Counted from the first letter of the stretch, positions 43,950-54,864 are shown. The stretch is DNA of 64,000 bases from Saccharothrix espanaensis DSM 44229 (GCF_000328705.1 NC_019673.1:3596001-3660000); one strand, 5' to 3'. Notes: generated from the letters alone by a model not told the origin. Numbers and translations are program-made.

Positions 43950-45694
43950 AGCGCGTTCCGCCTCTCCCTCGATCCATCACTTCCGGTGATACCGCGCGCA
44001 CCACCGATCGCCGGGCCTGGGACATGCGGTCCGGCCGGCGTGCGCCCGGCGCCGAGAGCAGGACAGCTCGATGCGGAAGGCCGGGCGACATCCCTTCCTG
44101 CGGCATCGTGTCTGTGCCGGCGGAACGGTCGTCCGGGACGCGGTAGGCGCCGCCTGGGGTGAGCGCGTCACGTGGGGGCCGTCACCATGTCTGCTCAATC
44201 CGCCTGCCGAGTCGGTCACAGCGTCAACCAAACACGGCTTCTCCGGAAACCTGAAGGGCACTCCGGCCCGGGAGAAAGTGCTCCCTCGCCGGTGACCGAC
44301 CCGTCCGCGCCCTTCCCGGACGGCGCGGAGAGGTAGCGCATCCGACCCGTCGTCCGCGATCGCTGGTCCAAGCTGTCCCTGTCGTGCAACCGTTTCCGCA
44401 CATACTCGCGCAGTCGGTCCTCCTCGCAGCCGGCCGCCGACCACGCCCTCCCACCGCCGCACTGCTGGACAGCTCAAGGACGGCGAGCACTTCGGCATAG
44501 GGGATGAGCGCGTGGTGGGGGAGCGCGACGATCCGGTCGAGGGTTTCGACGTCCGGGACGATCCGCTACAACGGTTCGACGTACGTAGCCAGCGACCTGT
44601 CCGATACCCGGTGGGCGTTGGTCGAACCGATGGCTATGGCCTGGCGGGCCGCCCGGCGCGGGCCGGGAATTGCGGCACAGGCGCACGACTTGCGGGTCAT
44701 TCCGAACTGGGCCGGGTGACGCGGCAACCGGTGACGCCCGAGAACGACGGCCAGGTCGGGCGTCTGCACCCGAGTCTTGAGACCGCTGCTGATCGCCGTC
44801 CATGTGAAGACTCGATACGTGGTGGACTTGAGAGTGGCAATCGAAGCCGTGCTCGAGTTCGTCGATCTGATGTACGGTCCCGAGTACTCCGCGTTAGCGC
44901 GACAGCTTCAGGAAAATTCGAACCTGTGCACCTGTGCGGCAGGCAAAGCGCTATTGGTCCATGATTGCGGCCTCCTGATCCGATGCGTGGTCCGAGTCAC
45001 CGAGTAGCTGGCGAAATCGATGGCCGAAAGCTTGCCCTACCGCTTGCGTACAAAGATGAAAAAGGCCCGACGTGACGGCGCTTCGATGGACCCGAAGGAG
45101 GAGAGATCGGGCATCATGGTGATGGCCGTACCGCAGGTCGGATCTCCGCAGCCCGAGGTCGACCGGTCTTGTGCCCAACGCCGATCGAAAGATCGGATCG
45201 GTTGGAGGACCGGCATGGACGCGGGCTAGCGACGCGTCGGCAGCGTGACACTTCGGGGCTCGTCCAGTCTCCTCGGCTCTCCTTCGACGGACCACTTGAT
45301 GAGTATGCGGTTGCTGAATGCAGGGTGGCATGAGTTGGTGCGATCGAGTGGGTATCGAGATGCAACGGCAGGCCGAATTTTCCTCATGTTCTGTGCCTGG
45401 CGTGGGCGATCCGACGGGCAAGCCCGAGTTTGGTTCGCATTTGAGGTCACCTGAAGTGATCTCTAAATTCACGCTATCGGGGAGTTGATAGTCGGCGCTG
45501 CAAGGCTGAGGATTGCACGATGATTGGTGCGGGATGTCGGATGCGGCTCGTGCCGCGGGTGCGCGAATGGCGGACATCGACCATGATTCGGTAGGGCGGT
45601 CCTCGGCTGACAGTAAGGCGGGTCGTTCAATTCGGACAAAGTGAGGGACTGCTGGGCTGACGGTCAGACTCTCGGTCCACGATGGAAGGGTTTA
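43950..45694. other. 1.7-kb region without an intact gene
   Basis: Apart from a transposase fragment at 44562-44719, no protein family is recognisable on either strand. Frames at 44777-45007 and 45245-45454 are short and carry no motif. GC content falls between about 45440 and 45690, directly before the KAS III gene, consistent with a promoter there. The region looks like debris from insertions. Confidence 0.5.
44562..44719 (+). pseudogene. IS5-type transposase N-terminal remnant
   Basis: The plus strand reads IRYNGSTYVASDLSDTRWAL followed by VEPMAMAWRAARRG, matching the N-terminus of IS5-family transposases (DLSDxQWALIEPLL). It ends at a stop after about 50 residues with nothing of the catalytic domain following. 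It might derive from the same kind of element as the C-terminal fragment at 41086. Confidence 0.55.
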
Positions 45695-46705
45695 ATGAAG
45701 CGGCTCAGCTCGCGGGTTACCGAGTTGGCGGTCCACCTGCCTGAATCAGTACTGTCCACCGAGGATCTGGAGCGGCGCCTGGCCGCACGAAATCCTCAAA
45801 CGAAGATCCCGTACGGGATGATCACCAGATTGTCCGGCGTGCGCTACCGGCACATCGCCGATCCCGGTTGCGACAGCGTCGAGCTGGGTGTGCGGGCAGC
45901 GCGGAAGTTGTTCGACGAAAGTGGTCGGGACATAGCCGACGTCGATCTCATCTTGTTCGCCGCGGTGTCGTTGCCCATGGTCGAACCTGCCACCTCGCAC
46001 GCGGTGGCCGCCGCGCTCGGTGCTCGCTGCCCGGTCTTCGACGTGCGCAACGCGTGCAACAGCGTGGTCAACGCGATGGAAGTCGCGGACTCCCTCATCC
46101 GGACCGAGTCCTATCGGACGGTGCTGATCGTCTGCGGCGAGCGGATCACGAACCTGATGAAGTGGACGGTCGGTGATCTGGGGGAGTACCTGGCCAACGG
46201 AGCGGCCTACACGGCGTCGGATGCCGGTGCGGCGTTGCTGATCGAGGCGAGCGATGAGCCGGGAATCCTGGGAGTCGGGTTCAGCGCGGAATCGCAGTCG
46301 TGGGATGCGGCGGTAGTTCCCATCGAAGTCGCCGCTGGCTCCCAGACCTTGCGGACCGGTGCCTTCAGCGTTGACGGGCTCCGGTTCGCCCGCGCTTTCG
46401 TGGAATCCGACTTGGGCGTGATACCGAAGAAGTTGGCCGAACTGGGTTTGTCGATGTCGGATCTCTCGGTGGTCTGCGTGCACCAGCCGGTGGAAGTGCT
46501 GACCCGCGTGCTGTGCGAGCGGCTGGACCTGCGTGAAGAACAAATGGTCAAGGTGATCGGCGAGCATGGGAACATGGCCGCCGCGAGCCTTCCGGTTCAA
46601 TTGGCGCTGGCGATCGAGGCAGGACGGGTCCGACGCGGTGACCTGGTGGCATTTCTCGGCCTGGCCAGTGGCATGAGCTACGGGGTGGTGGTGATGAAGT
46701 GGTGA
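45695..46705 (+). CDS. beta-ketoacyl-ACP synthase III (FabH-like)
   Basis: A 336-residue KAS III. The Cys-His-Asn triad is visible as Cys in VRNACNSVVNAM, His in CVHQPVEVL and Asn in GEHGNMAAASLP. KAS III enzymes start chains by condensing an acyl-CoA with malonyl-ACP, or act as acyl-transferring esterification enzymes. ATG 45695 has GGAAGGG just upstream. The stop overlaps the start of the HR-PKS by 4 nt, so the two are translationally coupled; the simplest idea is that it primes the synthase with an unusual starter. It is the first gene after a 1.7-kb non-coding stretch and probably opens the operon. Confidence 0.88.
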   Translation: MKRLSSRVTELAVHLPESVLSTEDLERRLAARNPQTKIPYGMITRLSGVRYRHIADPGCDSVELGVRAARKLFDESGRDIADVDLILFAAVSLPMVEPATSHAVAAALGARCPVFDVRNACNSVVNAMEVADSLIRTESYRTVLIVCGERITNLMKWTVGDLGEYLANGAAYTASDAGAALLIEASDEPGILGVGFSAESQSWDAAVVPIEVAAGSQTLRTGAFSVDGLRFARAFVESDLGVIPKKLAELGLSMSDLSVVCVHQPVEVLTRVLCERLDLREEQMVKVIGEHGNMAAASLPVQLALAIEAGRVRRGDLVAFLGLASGMSYGVVVMKW

Positions 46706-49700
46706 AGGTTGAGGGCGTGGCGTCGGTGCCGATCGCGGTGGTGGGCGCGTCGTGCAGGTTGCCCGGCGGGATCTCGACGCTGGACGAACTGTGGGCGGCC
46801 TTGACGGGCAAGTGCGATCTGGTGGGCGAGGTGCCGGTCGGGCGGTTCAACGTCGACCGGTTCTACGACCCGGACCCGGATCGTCCGGGCAAGACCTGTT
46901 CCATCGCCGGCGGGTTCCTGTCAGACCTCGAACTGTTCGACGCGGGTTATTTCGCGATCTCGCCGCGTGAGGCGGCGGCGATGGATCCGAAACAGCGCAT
47001 CCTGCTGGAGTTGGCGGTCGAGGCCGTGGACGACGCAGGGATCGACCGCACCGTCTTGGCGGGATCGGACACCGCTGTTTTCGTCGGGCAGTCGGAGATG
47101 GGTTACGGCCTCGGGCAGACCCTGGAGCCCGCGCGGATAGGCGCGCACGCCATGCCGGGTGGCGCGTTGTCGATCGCCGCCAACCGGATCTCCTATGCGT
47201 TCGACCTGAGGGGTCCGAGCATGGCGGTGGACACCGCCTGCTCGTCGGCGCTGGTCGCGGTGCACCAGGCGTGTGAGGCGCTGAGGACCGGTGGCAGTGC
47301 GCTGGCCATCGCCGCCGGGGCCAGCGTCCTGGTCAACCCGCTCGACTTCGTCGGGTTCGCCAAGGCGGGAATGTTGTCGCCGACGTTCCGGTGTCGTGCG
47401 TTCTCCGCTGGTGCGGACGGCTACGTGCGAGCCGAAGGCGCCGGCCTGGTCGTGCTCAAGCGTTTGGACGACGCCCTCGCGGCCGGGGACCGGGTGCACG
47501 CCGTGTTGACGGCGACCGGGGTGAACACCGACGGACGAACGAACGGTCTGCTGGTACCGAGCGCTGAGGCGCAGGCGGCGTTGTTGCGTGACACCTACGC
47601 GCGTGCCGGAGCAGGTCCTGATGATGTGGTGTACGTGGAGGCGCACGGCACGGGAACCCCGGTCGGTGATCCGATCGAGTGCGCTGCCCTGGGTGAGGTG
47701 CTGGGCAGGCACCGGGCACAGCCGTTGCCCATCGGGTCGGTCAAGACGAACCTCGGGCACCTGGAGAGCGCGTCCGGCATGGCAGGCCTGTTCAAGGCGA
47801 TGCTGGTGCTGCGCCACGGTGTGGTGCCGGCGTCCTTGCACGGGCTGCCGGCCAATCCCGACATCGACTTCGACGGGCTGGGGCTGTCCCCGGTGCACGA
47901 GCCGTTCGCGGTGGAGCGCGGGGTGGTCGGGGTCAACAGCTTCGGCTTCGGTGGCGCGAACGCACACGCCGTCCTGGCGTCGCCACCGGAGACCCCGCCG
48001 TCAATGCAGGGCGGCGGTTCGGTGCCGTTGATGGTGTCCGCGCGATCGGACGAGGCGCTGGCAACCGCAGTGGACGCTATGTGCGAACGACTGGAGCGTG
48101 GCTCGGCGGACGAGTTCTACGACCTGGCCTACACCAGTTGCCTGCGCCGTACTCCGGAGCCGCGCCGCGCCGTTGTGTTCGCCGCGGGTCCCGGCGAGGC
48201 GGCGAAGCGGTTGCGCGCCGTGGCGAACGGTGCACGTGATGCGGCGGGCGCGACGGGAGTGGTGGGGGAGCGGAACCGGGTGGCGTTCGCGTTCTCCGGC
48301 AACGGGTCGCAGTGGGAGGGCATGGGACGGCAGTTGTCGACCACCGAGCCGGCGTTCCGCGCGGCAGTGGTCGAGGTCGACGCCGCGCTGCGTCCCAGGC
48401 TCGGTTGGTCGGTGCTGGACGAGTTGGCCATTCCGCTGGGCGGGGTGTCCGACACCGCGATCGCGCAGCCGCTGCTGTTCGCGGTTCAGGTCGGGTTGGT
48501 CGCGGTGTTGCGCGAACACGGTGTCGAACCGGTGGTGGTGCTGGGCCACAGCGTCGGTGAGGTCGCGGCGGCTTACGTCGCCGGAGCGCTCGACTTGGAC
48601 GCGGCGGCCGAAGTGGTCGCGGAGCGGAGTCGGGCCCAGGCGACCACGGCGGGTACCGGGCGGATGATGGCGGTGGGGTTGCCGCAGGCCCGCGCTGAGC
48701 AGATGCTCGCGGAGTTCTCCGGGCGGTTGGTGCTGGCCGCGGTGAACAGTGATCGCGACGTGACGATCGCCGGGGATGCCGACGCGATCGAGCAGTTCGC
48801 GCAGAAGCTGGCGGCCGACGACGTGTTCGCCCGTGAACTGGATCTGGACTACGCGTTCCACAGTCCGGCGATGGACGCCATCGAGCAGCGGCTGCGCGAA
48901 CGCCTAGCGGCGGTGAACTCCGGGCCGCCGGAGATCCCGATGTTGTCGACGGTGACCGGGGAGCCGGTGCGTGCCGGCGACCTGGACGCCGACTACTGGT
49001 GGCGCAACGTTCGGCTACCGGTGAGGTTTGAGAGCACCATGTCCGCGTTGGAGGCTCATGACGTCGGGATCGTCGTGGAGATCGGTCCGCACCCGGTGTT
49101 GGCCCCGTACCTGCGTCGGGCCGGCTACCGGACACCGACCACGCTGGCTCGCGGCGAGGCGGGGACGCTGATCGGTGAGCGAGTCCTGGCCGAAGTGGTC
49201 GTCGCCGGCGGACAGGACCTCGCGCGGCACTTCCCCTACCGGGGGAAGGTGTGTGCCCTGCCCCGGTACCCGTGGCAGCGGGAACGGCACTGGCTGCTCC
49301 CGGCTGACCTCTGGGTGCGCACCAGCGGCGAGGGGCGGCTCGATCACCCACTGCTGGGCGAGCGCATGCCGGTGGTCGACCCCACCTGGCTCAACACCGT
49401 CGAGCCGTTCCGGACACCGTGGCTCGCCGAACACCGCGTCGAGGCGACCGTGGTCATGCCGGCGACCGGGTACGTCGAGATGGCACTGGCAGCCGGCCGA
49501 CGCGCGCTCGGCGGACCCGTCGAACTCGACGGTCTGGACATCTTGGGCGCGATGGTGTTGTCGTGGGGCTCCGCGATGGACCACCGGACACAGGTGTCGG
49601 TGTCCGGTGAAGATGGTCTGCTGAACGTGTCGAGCCGGCCCGGCGACGTGGCGTGGACCACTCACGCGCGGGGACGGGTTCGCCCCATGGTCGCGGAATC

Positions 49701-52700
49701 GCCGTCGCGGGTCTGCGAACCGGGCACCCCGGCCGAAGTTGTCGGCCATGAACAACTGTACGAGGTGTGCGATCGCGCCGGCTTGGCCTACGGCCCCTTG
49801 TTCCGAGGCTTGCGCGGTCTCCGGGTCCGCGGCGGCGAGGTGTGGGCCGACTACGACTTCAGCGGATCGCAGGACGGGTACGAAGTCCATCCGGCGCTGC
49901 TGGACCTCGCCATGCAAGCGGGTATACCGCTGTTGCGGCTGGACGAGCCGGGCGCCCGCGGCTACCTGCCCTCGGCGGTCGAGCGGGTGCGGGTGTGGCG
50001 ACAGCCTCCGCCGACCGGTCGGGTTCGAGTCGTCCTGCGCAGCCACGGCCGCCGCGAGTCGGTGTGGGACATCGTGGTCGCGGACGACAGCGGCGACGTC
50101 GCCGTGGAAATCACCGGTTGCAGGATGCGGTCGTTCGGCAAGGTGCTCGTCCCCGGACCACCGCGTTGGGAGACGGTCATGCGGGCGGCTCCCCGGCCGG
50201 GTACCACGGCGGCTGTCCCCGCCGCCGGGACCAGGGTGGCGCGATCTTCAGTGCCGGGCAGCAGGTCGCGCCAGCGCGACCTGCTGCTCATGGCCGGCGG
50301 TTGCGCCATCGTGGACACGGCACGGTCACTGCTGCCCGACCGCGACACGTTCACGACGGACGACTTGATCCGCGCCGGCGTGCGGGAGGAGTACCGCCGA
50401 CTGGTCCGCCGCCTGCTGTCGATGGCGATCGCCCACGGGTGGCTGGCCGAGGACGGTGCGGACACCTGGCGACTGGTCGCGGCTCCGGACCTCCCGGCTG
50501 TGTACCGGAAGCTGGTCGACCAACCCGACCTGGCCGTGGCGTCGGCTCACATCCTCTCCTGCACCCGACGCCTGACCGACATGCTGTGTGGCCGGGAAGA
50601 CGCATTGGAAGTCGTGTACGGCGACACCGACTCCATCGCCTACTTCCACGACCTGGCGCCCTTGACGCAGTTCGTGAACGTGGTGCTGCGGGATACCGCA
50701 AGGGCGATCGCGAGTATCTGGCCCGCCGACCGGCCGTTGCGCGTGCTGGAGGTCGGCGCGGGAACGGGCGGGGCCACCGGGTTCGTCCTGCCGGAGCTTC
50801 CGCCCGACCGCACCAGGTACGTGTTCTCCGACCTGTCCAGCGCGTTCTTCCAGGCAGCCCACGCCCGGTTCGACCACCTCGGGTTCGTGGAGTGCCAAGC
50901 GCTGGACATCAACGCCGACCCCGTCGAACAGGGGTTCACCGAAGGCGAGTTCGACCTCGTCATCGCCAGCAACTCGCTGCACGCGAGTCCGAACGCGGAA
51001 CAGGCGCTGCGGAACGTGTCGCGGTTGCTGGCACCCGGCGGATCGCTGCTCGCGGGCGAATCCCACGACCCCGACACCCTGGCTCTGCCGTTCGGGTTGC
51101 TCAAGGGATTCTGGGCGGCGGACGACGACCCGTTGCGTGCCGATTCGCAGCTGCTGGCCTTGGACCAATGGACCACGTTGTTGACCGATACCGGTTTCAC
51201 CGACGTCGACGCGGTGTTGGACGATCAGAACACAGGGTTCTCGGTGATCTCGGCCCGCTCCGCCCGCTCCCCTCAGGTCGAACACCGTCAGCCGGTGTCG
51301 GCGGTCACCGATGCTCACTGGCTCGTCGTGATGGACCAGACCGCAGACCGCGAACGCGCGGACGCCGTCCTGGCGGCCCTGCGCGACGTCGGGACCGCCA
51401 CCGACCACGTAGTAGCGGGCCTGCCGCTCCCGGCAGGCGAGATCGACGGCGTCGTCTTCGTGCTCGGCGGCAACCCCTCCGACCTGGCGGACGCGACGAC
51501 GCGGCGCGCCGCAGTGCTTCGTCAGGTCGCCGACCTCGCCGCTCGGCGCCCCCTCCTGCGACTGGCTCTGGTGACCCGACCGTCGGGCGTGCTCCCCGCC
51601 CCAGAACGTGCCGAGGAACCCGGCGACGCCCCCATGTGGGGCGCTGCGCGTTCGTTGGCCAACGAAGTCCCTTCCCTGCACGTGACGCGGATTTCGTGGG
51701 ATCACGGCACGAACCCGACCGCGGACGCCCGGCGGGTGGTCACCGAACTGCTCGATCCCACCGGTGAAGACGAGGTCCTGCTGACGGCCGGCGGGAGGTT
51801 CGTCCCTCGTGTGATCAAATATTCCCCCGTCGCGTTCGAGCCCGCCGCCGGGTTCCGGCTGTCGATCTCCGAGCCCGGTCTGTCCGTGCGGTTCGGCTGG
51901 GAGGAACACCCGCCGCCGGAGCCCGGCCCTGGCCAGGTCGTCGTCGAGGTGGGAGCGGCGGCGCTGAACTACCACGACGTGATGCTCGCGACCGGGCTGC
52001 TGGCACCAGGTTCCGACACTCCGGAGAACACGGACAACCTCGCGCTGGGGCTCGAATTCGCCGGCAACGTCACGGCAGTGGGGCCGGGTGTCGAAACGCT
52101 GCTGCCCGGAGACCGGGTGTTCGGCCTCGGTCAGGCGGCGTTCGCCTCCCACGTGCTGGCCAGCGCCCACCACCTGGCGAAGGTGCCGGATCACCTGGCC
52201 TTCACCGAAGCCACGACCATCCCGGTCGCTTGGATGACCGTCCACTACGGACTGGACCGCCTCGCCCGGTTGCAGCCCGGAGAATCGATTCTCGTCCACG
52301 GGGCAGCGGGGGGTGTCGGAATCGCCGCCACCGAGTTCGCACTGCGGCGCGGCGCGACCGTGTTGGCGACCGCGGGCACCGAGCTCAAGCGCGATTTCGT
52401 GCGCGCTCTGGGGGCTCACCACGTACTCGACTCCCGGAGCACGCGATTCGCCGGCGAGGTGATGGCGATCACCGGAGGAAGGGGGGTGGACGTCGTCCTG
52501 AACTCCCTCGGCGGGGAGAGCCTCGCTCGCAGCCTGGAGACGCTGGCACCCTCCGGCCGTTTCGTCGAGATCGGCAAACGGGACATCTACGCGAACTCCC
52601 GGCTGGCGATGCGCCCGCTGGCGGACAACATCAGCCTCTTCGTGGTCGACATCGCCGACCTTCCCCGACACGACCCCCAGCGGGAGCACCAGTACGCCCG

Positions 52701-53961
52701 CGAGATGTTCGACGCGGCCTGCGGCGGCGAGTTCACCCCACTGCCCAACCGGGTCTACCCGGCCGCGCGGATCGGCGAGGCGTTCAAGCTGATGCAGCAC
52801 TCCCGGCACATCGGCAAGATCGTCCTCTCCTTCGAGGAACCCGTACCCGTGCGTCCGCGGACGCGCCGGCCGGCACCGGATCCGGACGGGACGTACCTCG
52901 TCGTCGGCGGCCTGGGCGGATTCGGCGCGGCCACGGCGATCCGGCTCGCCGAGCGCGGAGCGCGCCATCTCGTCCTGGTCGGCAGGCGAGGCATGGATTC
53001 GCCGGAGGCTCGGCGAGTGGTGGACGAACTCGCCGAACGTGGAGCACTCGCTGTGGTCCACGCCATCGACATCACCGATCGGCACTCGGTGCTGAGCATG
53101 CTCGACACCATCGAACGGAGTGGCAAACCGCTGCGTGGCGTCGTCCACGCGGCGATGGTGCTGGAGGATCGGCCGCTGCTGGAGTTCGACGCCACGGCGT
53201 TCCGCGCCGCCCTGGATCCGAAGCTGATCGGGGCGCAACACCTGGACGAGTTGACCAGTGCGGCGAACTTGGACTTCTTCGTCCTCTACTCCTCTTGGTC
53301 GGCCCTGTGCGGTCTCATGACCCAGTCCAACTACAACGCCGGGAACACCTTCCTCGAGGCGATCGCCCGCAGGCGACTCAGGGAAGGCAAGCACGGCTTG
53401 GCCGTGGCGTTCGGGGCGATCGAGGATGTGGGCTACGTCGCGCGGGAGAACATCGGGAAGCGATTGGCAGTCCTGGGAGCGGAACCGATGTCGTCCTGCG
53501 CGGCGCTGGACGCGGTCGAGGACTTGATCGGACAACCGTGTTCTGAAGTCATCGCGGTAGGTGACATGGACGCCGAAGAATTGCGGATATCGATGCCGCT
53601 GCTGTCCACACCCCGCCTGGCCGCGCTCACCTCAGGCGCGGCGCAGTCGGAGGACGACCTGACCGCACTGCTGGACCGGATCCGGGGTTTGCCCGACGCC
53701 GACGCGTTGCCCCACGTCCTGGACGCGATGCTGGTCGAGATGGCCGCCGTGATGCAGACCACGCCGGATCGGATCGATGCCACGAAGAAGCTCGACGAGC
53801 TGGGGGTCGACTCGCTGATGGCGATCGAGTTCGCGGGGGGTCTGAGCAAGCGCTTCAAGTTCCAGTACTCGACTATCCAGGCGTTTCGCGCCGGAGGCGG
53901 ACTTGTGGCGCTCGCCGACGACCTCCACCACCACCTGAAGACCTTGGCGGAGGCGCGATGA
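46702..53961 (+). CDS. highly reducing type I PKS, KS-AT-DH-cMT-ER-KR-ACP
   Basis: A 2419-residue iterative-type synthase whose domain order is that of fungal highly reducing PKSs. KS ~9-420: VDTACSSALVA, VEAHGTGTPVG, KTNLGHLES. AT ~530-840: FSGNGSQWEGMG, GHSVGEVAAA, and YAFHSPAMD (AFH favours malonyl). DH ~880-1150: His in LAEHRVEATVV, Asp in HPALLDLAMQ. C-methyltransferase ~1190-1560: helical lid, then SAM motif VLEVGAGTGG. ER ~1715-2030: HGAAGGVGIAATE. KR ~2060-2250: VVGGLGGFGAAT, catalytic YSSWSALCG and SNYNAGN. ACP ~2335-2405, serine near 2370 in LGVDSLMAIE. There is no thioesterase. GTG 46702 overlaps the KAS III stop (GTGA); GTG 46699 is equally possible. Expected product: a reduced chain with alpha-methyl branches from SAM. 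Confidence 0.92.
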   Translation: MKVEGVASVPIAVVGASCRLPGGISTLDELWAALTGKCDLVGEVPVGRFNVDRFYDPDPDRPGKTCSIAGGFLSDLELFDAGYFAISPREAAAMDPKQRILLELAVEAVDDAGIDRTVLAGSDTAVFVGQSEMGYGLGQTLEPARIGAHAMPGGALSIAANRISYAFDLRGPSMAVDTACSSALVAVHQACEALRTGGSALAIAAGASVLVNPLDFVGFAKAGMLSPTFRCRAFSAGADGYVRAEGAGLVVLKRLDDALAAGDRVHAVLTATGVNTDGRTNGLLVPSAEAQAALLRDTYARAGAGPDDVVYVEAHGTGTPVGDPIECAALGEVLGRHRAQPLPIGSVKTNLGHLESASGMAGLFKAMLVLRHGVVPASLHGLPANPDIDFDGLGLSPVHEPFAVERGVVGVNSFGFGGANAHAVLASPPETPPSMQGGGSVPLMVSARSDEALATAVDAMCERLERGSADEFYDLAYTSCLRRTPEPRRAVVFAAGPGEAAKRLRAVANGARDAAGATGVVGERNRVAFAFSGNGSQWEGMGRQLSTTEPAFRAAVVEVDAALRPRLGWSVLDELAIPLGGVSDTAIAQPLLFAVQVGLVAVLREHGVEPVVVLGHSVGEVAAAYVAGALDLDAAAEVVAERSRAQATTAGTGRMMAVGLPQARAEQMLAEFSGRLVLAAVNSDRDVTIAGDADAIEQFAQKLAADDVFARELDLDYAFHSPAMDAIEQRLRERLAAVNSGPPEIPMLSTVTGEPVRAGDLDADYWWRNVRLPVRFESTMSALEAHDVGIVVEIGPHPVLAPYLRRAGYRTPTTLARGEAGTLIGERVLAEVVVAGGQDLARHFPYRGKVCALPRYPWQRERHWLLPADLWVRTSGEGRLDHPLLGERMPVVDPTWLNTVEPFRTPWLAEHRVEATVVMPATGYVEMALAAGRRALGGPVELDGLDILGAMVLSWGSAMDHRTQVSVSGEDGLLNVSSRPGDVAWTTHARGRVRPMVAESPSRVCEPGTPAEVVGHEQLYEVCDRAGLAYGPLFRGLRGLRVRGGEVWADYDFSGSQDGYEVHPALLDLAMQAGIPLLRLDEPGARGYLPSAVERVRVWRQPPPTGRVRVVLRSHGRRESVWDIVVADDSGDVAVEITGCRMRSFGKVLVPGPPRWETVMRAAPRPGTTAAVPAAGTRVARSSVPGSRSRQRDLLLMAGGCAIVDTARSLLPDRDTFTTDDLIRAGVREEYRRLVRRLLSMAIAHGWLAEDGADTWRLVAAPDLPAVYRKLVDQPDLAVASAHILSCTRRLTDMLCGREDALEVVYGDTDSIAYFHDLAPLTQFVNVVLRDTARAIASIWPADRPLRVLEVGAGTGGATGFVLPELPPDRTRYVFSDLSSAFFQAAHARFDHLGFVECQALDINADPVEQGFTEGEFDLVIASNSLHASPNAEQALRNVSRLLAPGGSLLAGESHDPDTLALPFGLLKGFWAADDDPLRADSQLLALDQWTTLLTDTGFTDVDAVLDDQNTGFSVISARSARSPQVEHRQPVSAVTDAHWLVVMDQTADRERADAVLAALRDVGTATDHVVAGLPLPAGEIDGVVFVLGGNPSDLADATTRRAAVLRQVADLAARRPLLRLALVTRPSGVLPAPERAEEPGDAPMWGAARSLANEVPSLHVTRISWDHGTNPTADARRVVTELLDPTGEDEVLLTAGGRFVPRVIKYSPVAFEPAAGFRLSISEPGLSVRFGWEEHPPPEPGPGQVVVEVGAAALNYHDVMLATGLLAPGSDTPENTDNLALGLEFAGNVTAVGPGVETLLPGDRVFGLGQAAFASHVLASAHHLAKVPDHLAFTEATTIPVAWMTVHYGLDRLARLQPGESILVHGAAGGVGIAATEFALRRGATVLATAGTELKRDFVRALGAHHVLDSRSTRFAGEVMAITGGRGVDVVLNSLGGESLARSLETLAPSGRFVEIGKRDIYANSRLAMRPLADNISLFVVDIADLPRHDPQREHQYAREMFDAACGGEFTPLPNRVYPAARIGEAFKLMQHSRHIGKIVLSFEEPVPVRPRTRRPAPDPDGTYLVVGGLGGFGAATAIRLAERGARHLVLVGRRGMDSPEARRVVDELAERGALAVVHAIDITDRHSVLSMLDTIERSGKPLRGVVHAAMVLEDRPLLEFDATAFRAALDPKLIGAQHLDELTSAANLDFFVLYSSWSALCGLMTQSNYNAGNTFLEAIARRRLREGKHGLAVAFGAIEDVGYVARENIGKRLAVLGAEPMSSCAALDAVEDLIGQPCSEVIAVGDMDAEELRISMPLLSTPRLAALTSGAAQSEDDLTALLDRIRGLPDADALPHVLDAMLVEMAAVMQTTPDRIDATKKLDELGVDSLMAIEFAGGLSKRFKFQYSTIQAFRAGGGLVALADDLHHHLKTLAEAR

Positions 53962-54830
53962 CGTTGCGATGGACGCCGCACGAACCGGCGGAGCCGCCGG
54001 TGTCGCGAAGCCTGGTGCGCACTGGTCCAGGTCCGTCCGAGTTCGCCACAGCCGGTGGTGCCAACTGCCCTGCGCAGGCGATCCAGAAGGGGCGTGAGAT
54101 GCGGGGCGCCGTCCCGAAGGCCGCCGGAGGATGGGTTCCGTCGAGAGTGGTGGCCGGCCACGAGCTGCCGGAGGCTTGGGGCGTGGATGGCGAAGGGGTG
54201 CGATCAAGGACCGGAATCGCCGCCCGTCACCGTGTGGGTCTCGGCGTTGCCACCGGCGATCTGGTGGTCGCGGCAGGGCTCCGGGTGTTCTACTCGGCCG
54301 GAGACCGCCAAGTGGACGAGGTGGTCCTGGCAACGTCCTCGCCGCACCGGCCGTGCCCGGTGACCGCGCCCGCTGTCGCCACATGCCTCGGCCAACTGCG
54401 GGCGTTCGACCTCGGCAGCGACGGCTCCGGCGGAAACCTGATCACAGTGCGGGCGGGAGCTCGCAGGAACGCCGCAGACCCCCACCGCTCCCCGCTCGTG
54501 AACGCGGTTTCAGCATGGCCGGCGGCAAGGTGCTCCAACGTGCAGCGGCCGCCATGCCCGTCTCGGTGAGGCGGTGCTGAACCTGGTCGGCCGGCGTGCC
54601 GACCAGGCCGACCGGCTCATTCCGCACCAGGCGATCGTCCGGATCCCGAGAGCCGTCGCCTACCGCCTCGGGTTGGCCGAACACTCCACCGCCAACAACA
54701 TCGACCGAGTTGGCAACACCGGGGCGGCCTCCATCCCGCTGGTAGTGACCGACGCGCCGTCGGCCGTGCTGCACCGGCCGGAGCCGCCGCCCGGTCGAAC
54801 CACCGCACCCGAGTCACCTCGGGGCGTCAC
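53958..54830 (+). pseudogene. KAS III pseudogene lacking the active-site cysteine
   Basis: An ATG overlaps the PKS stop. After an aberrant start, the frame shows clear KAS III features: GGWVPSRVVAGHELPEAWGV, then RSRTGIAARHRV, DEVVLATSSPHRPCPVTAPA and RAFDLGSDGSGGN. In active enzymes the last segment has Cys before SG; here the residue is Gly. About 100 residues of the middle are missing, a frame change follows (MAGGKVLQRAAAAMP), and the C-terminal block resumes in another frame from 54574 as LIPHQAIVRIPRAVAYRLGL and NIDRVGNTGAASIPL, with His and Asn preserved. It is clearly a second KAS III gene that has decayed while its neighbours (ACP, KS start) kept operon spacing. Confidence 0.75.
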
Positions 54831-54864
54831 CGTTCCGCACCACAACACAACCGGGAGAATCCTC

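Noticed and set aside
50326-53535. 1069-codon minus-strand frame inside the HR-PKS
   Set aside because: Same reason: antisense to ER and KR motifs, composition without domains.
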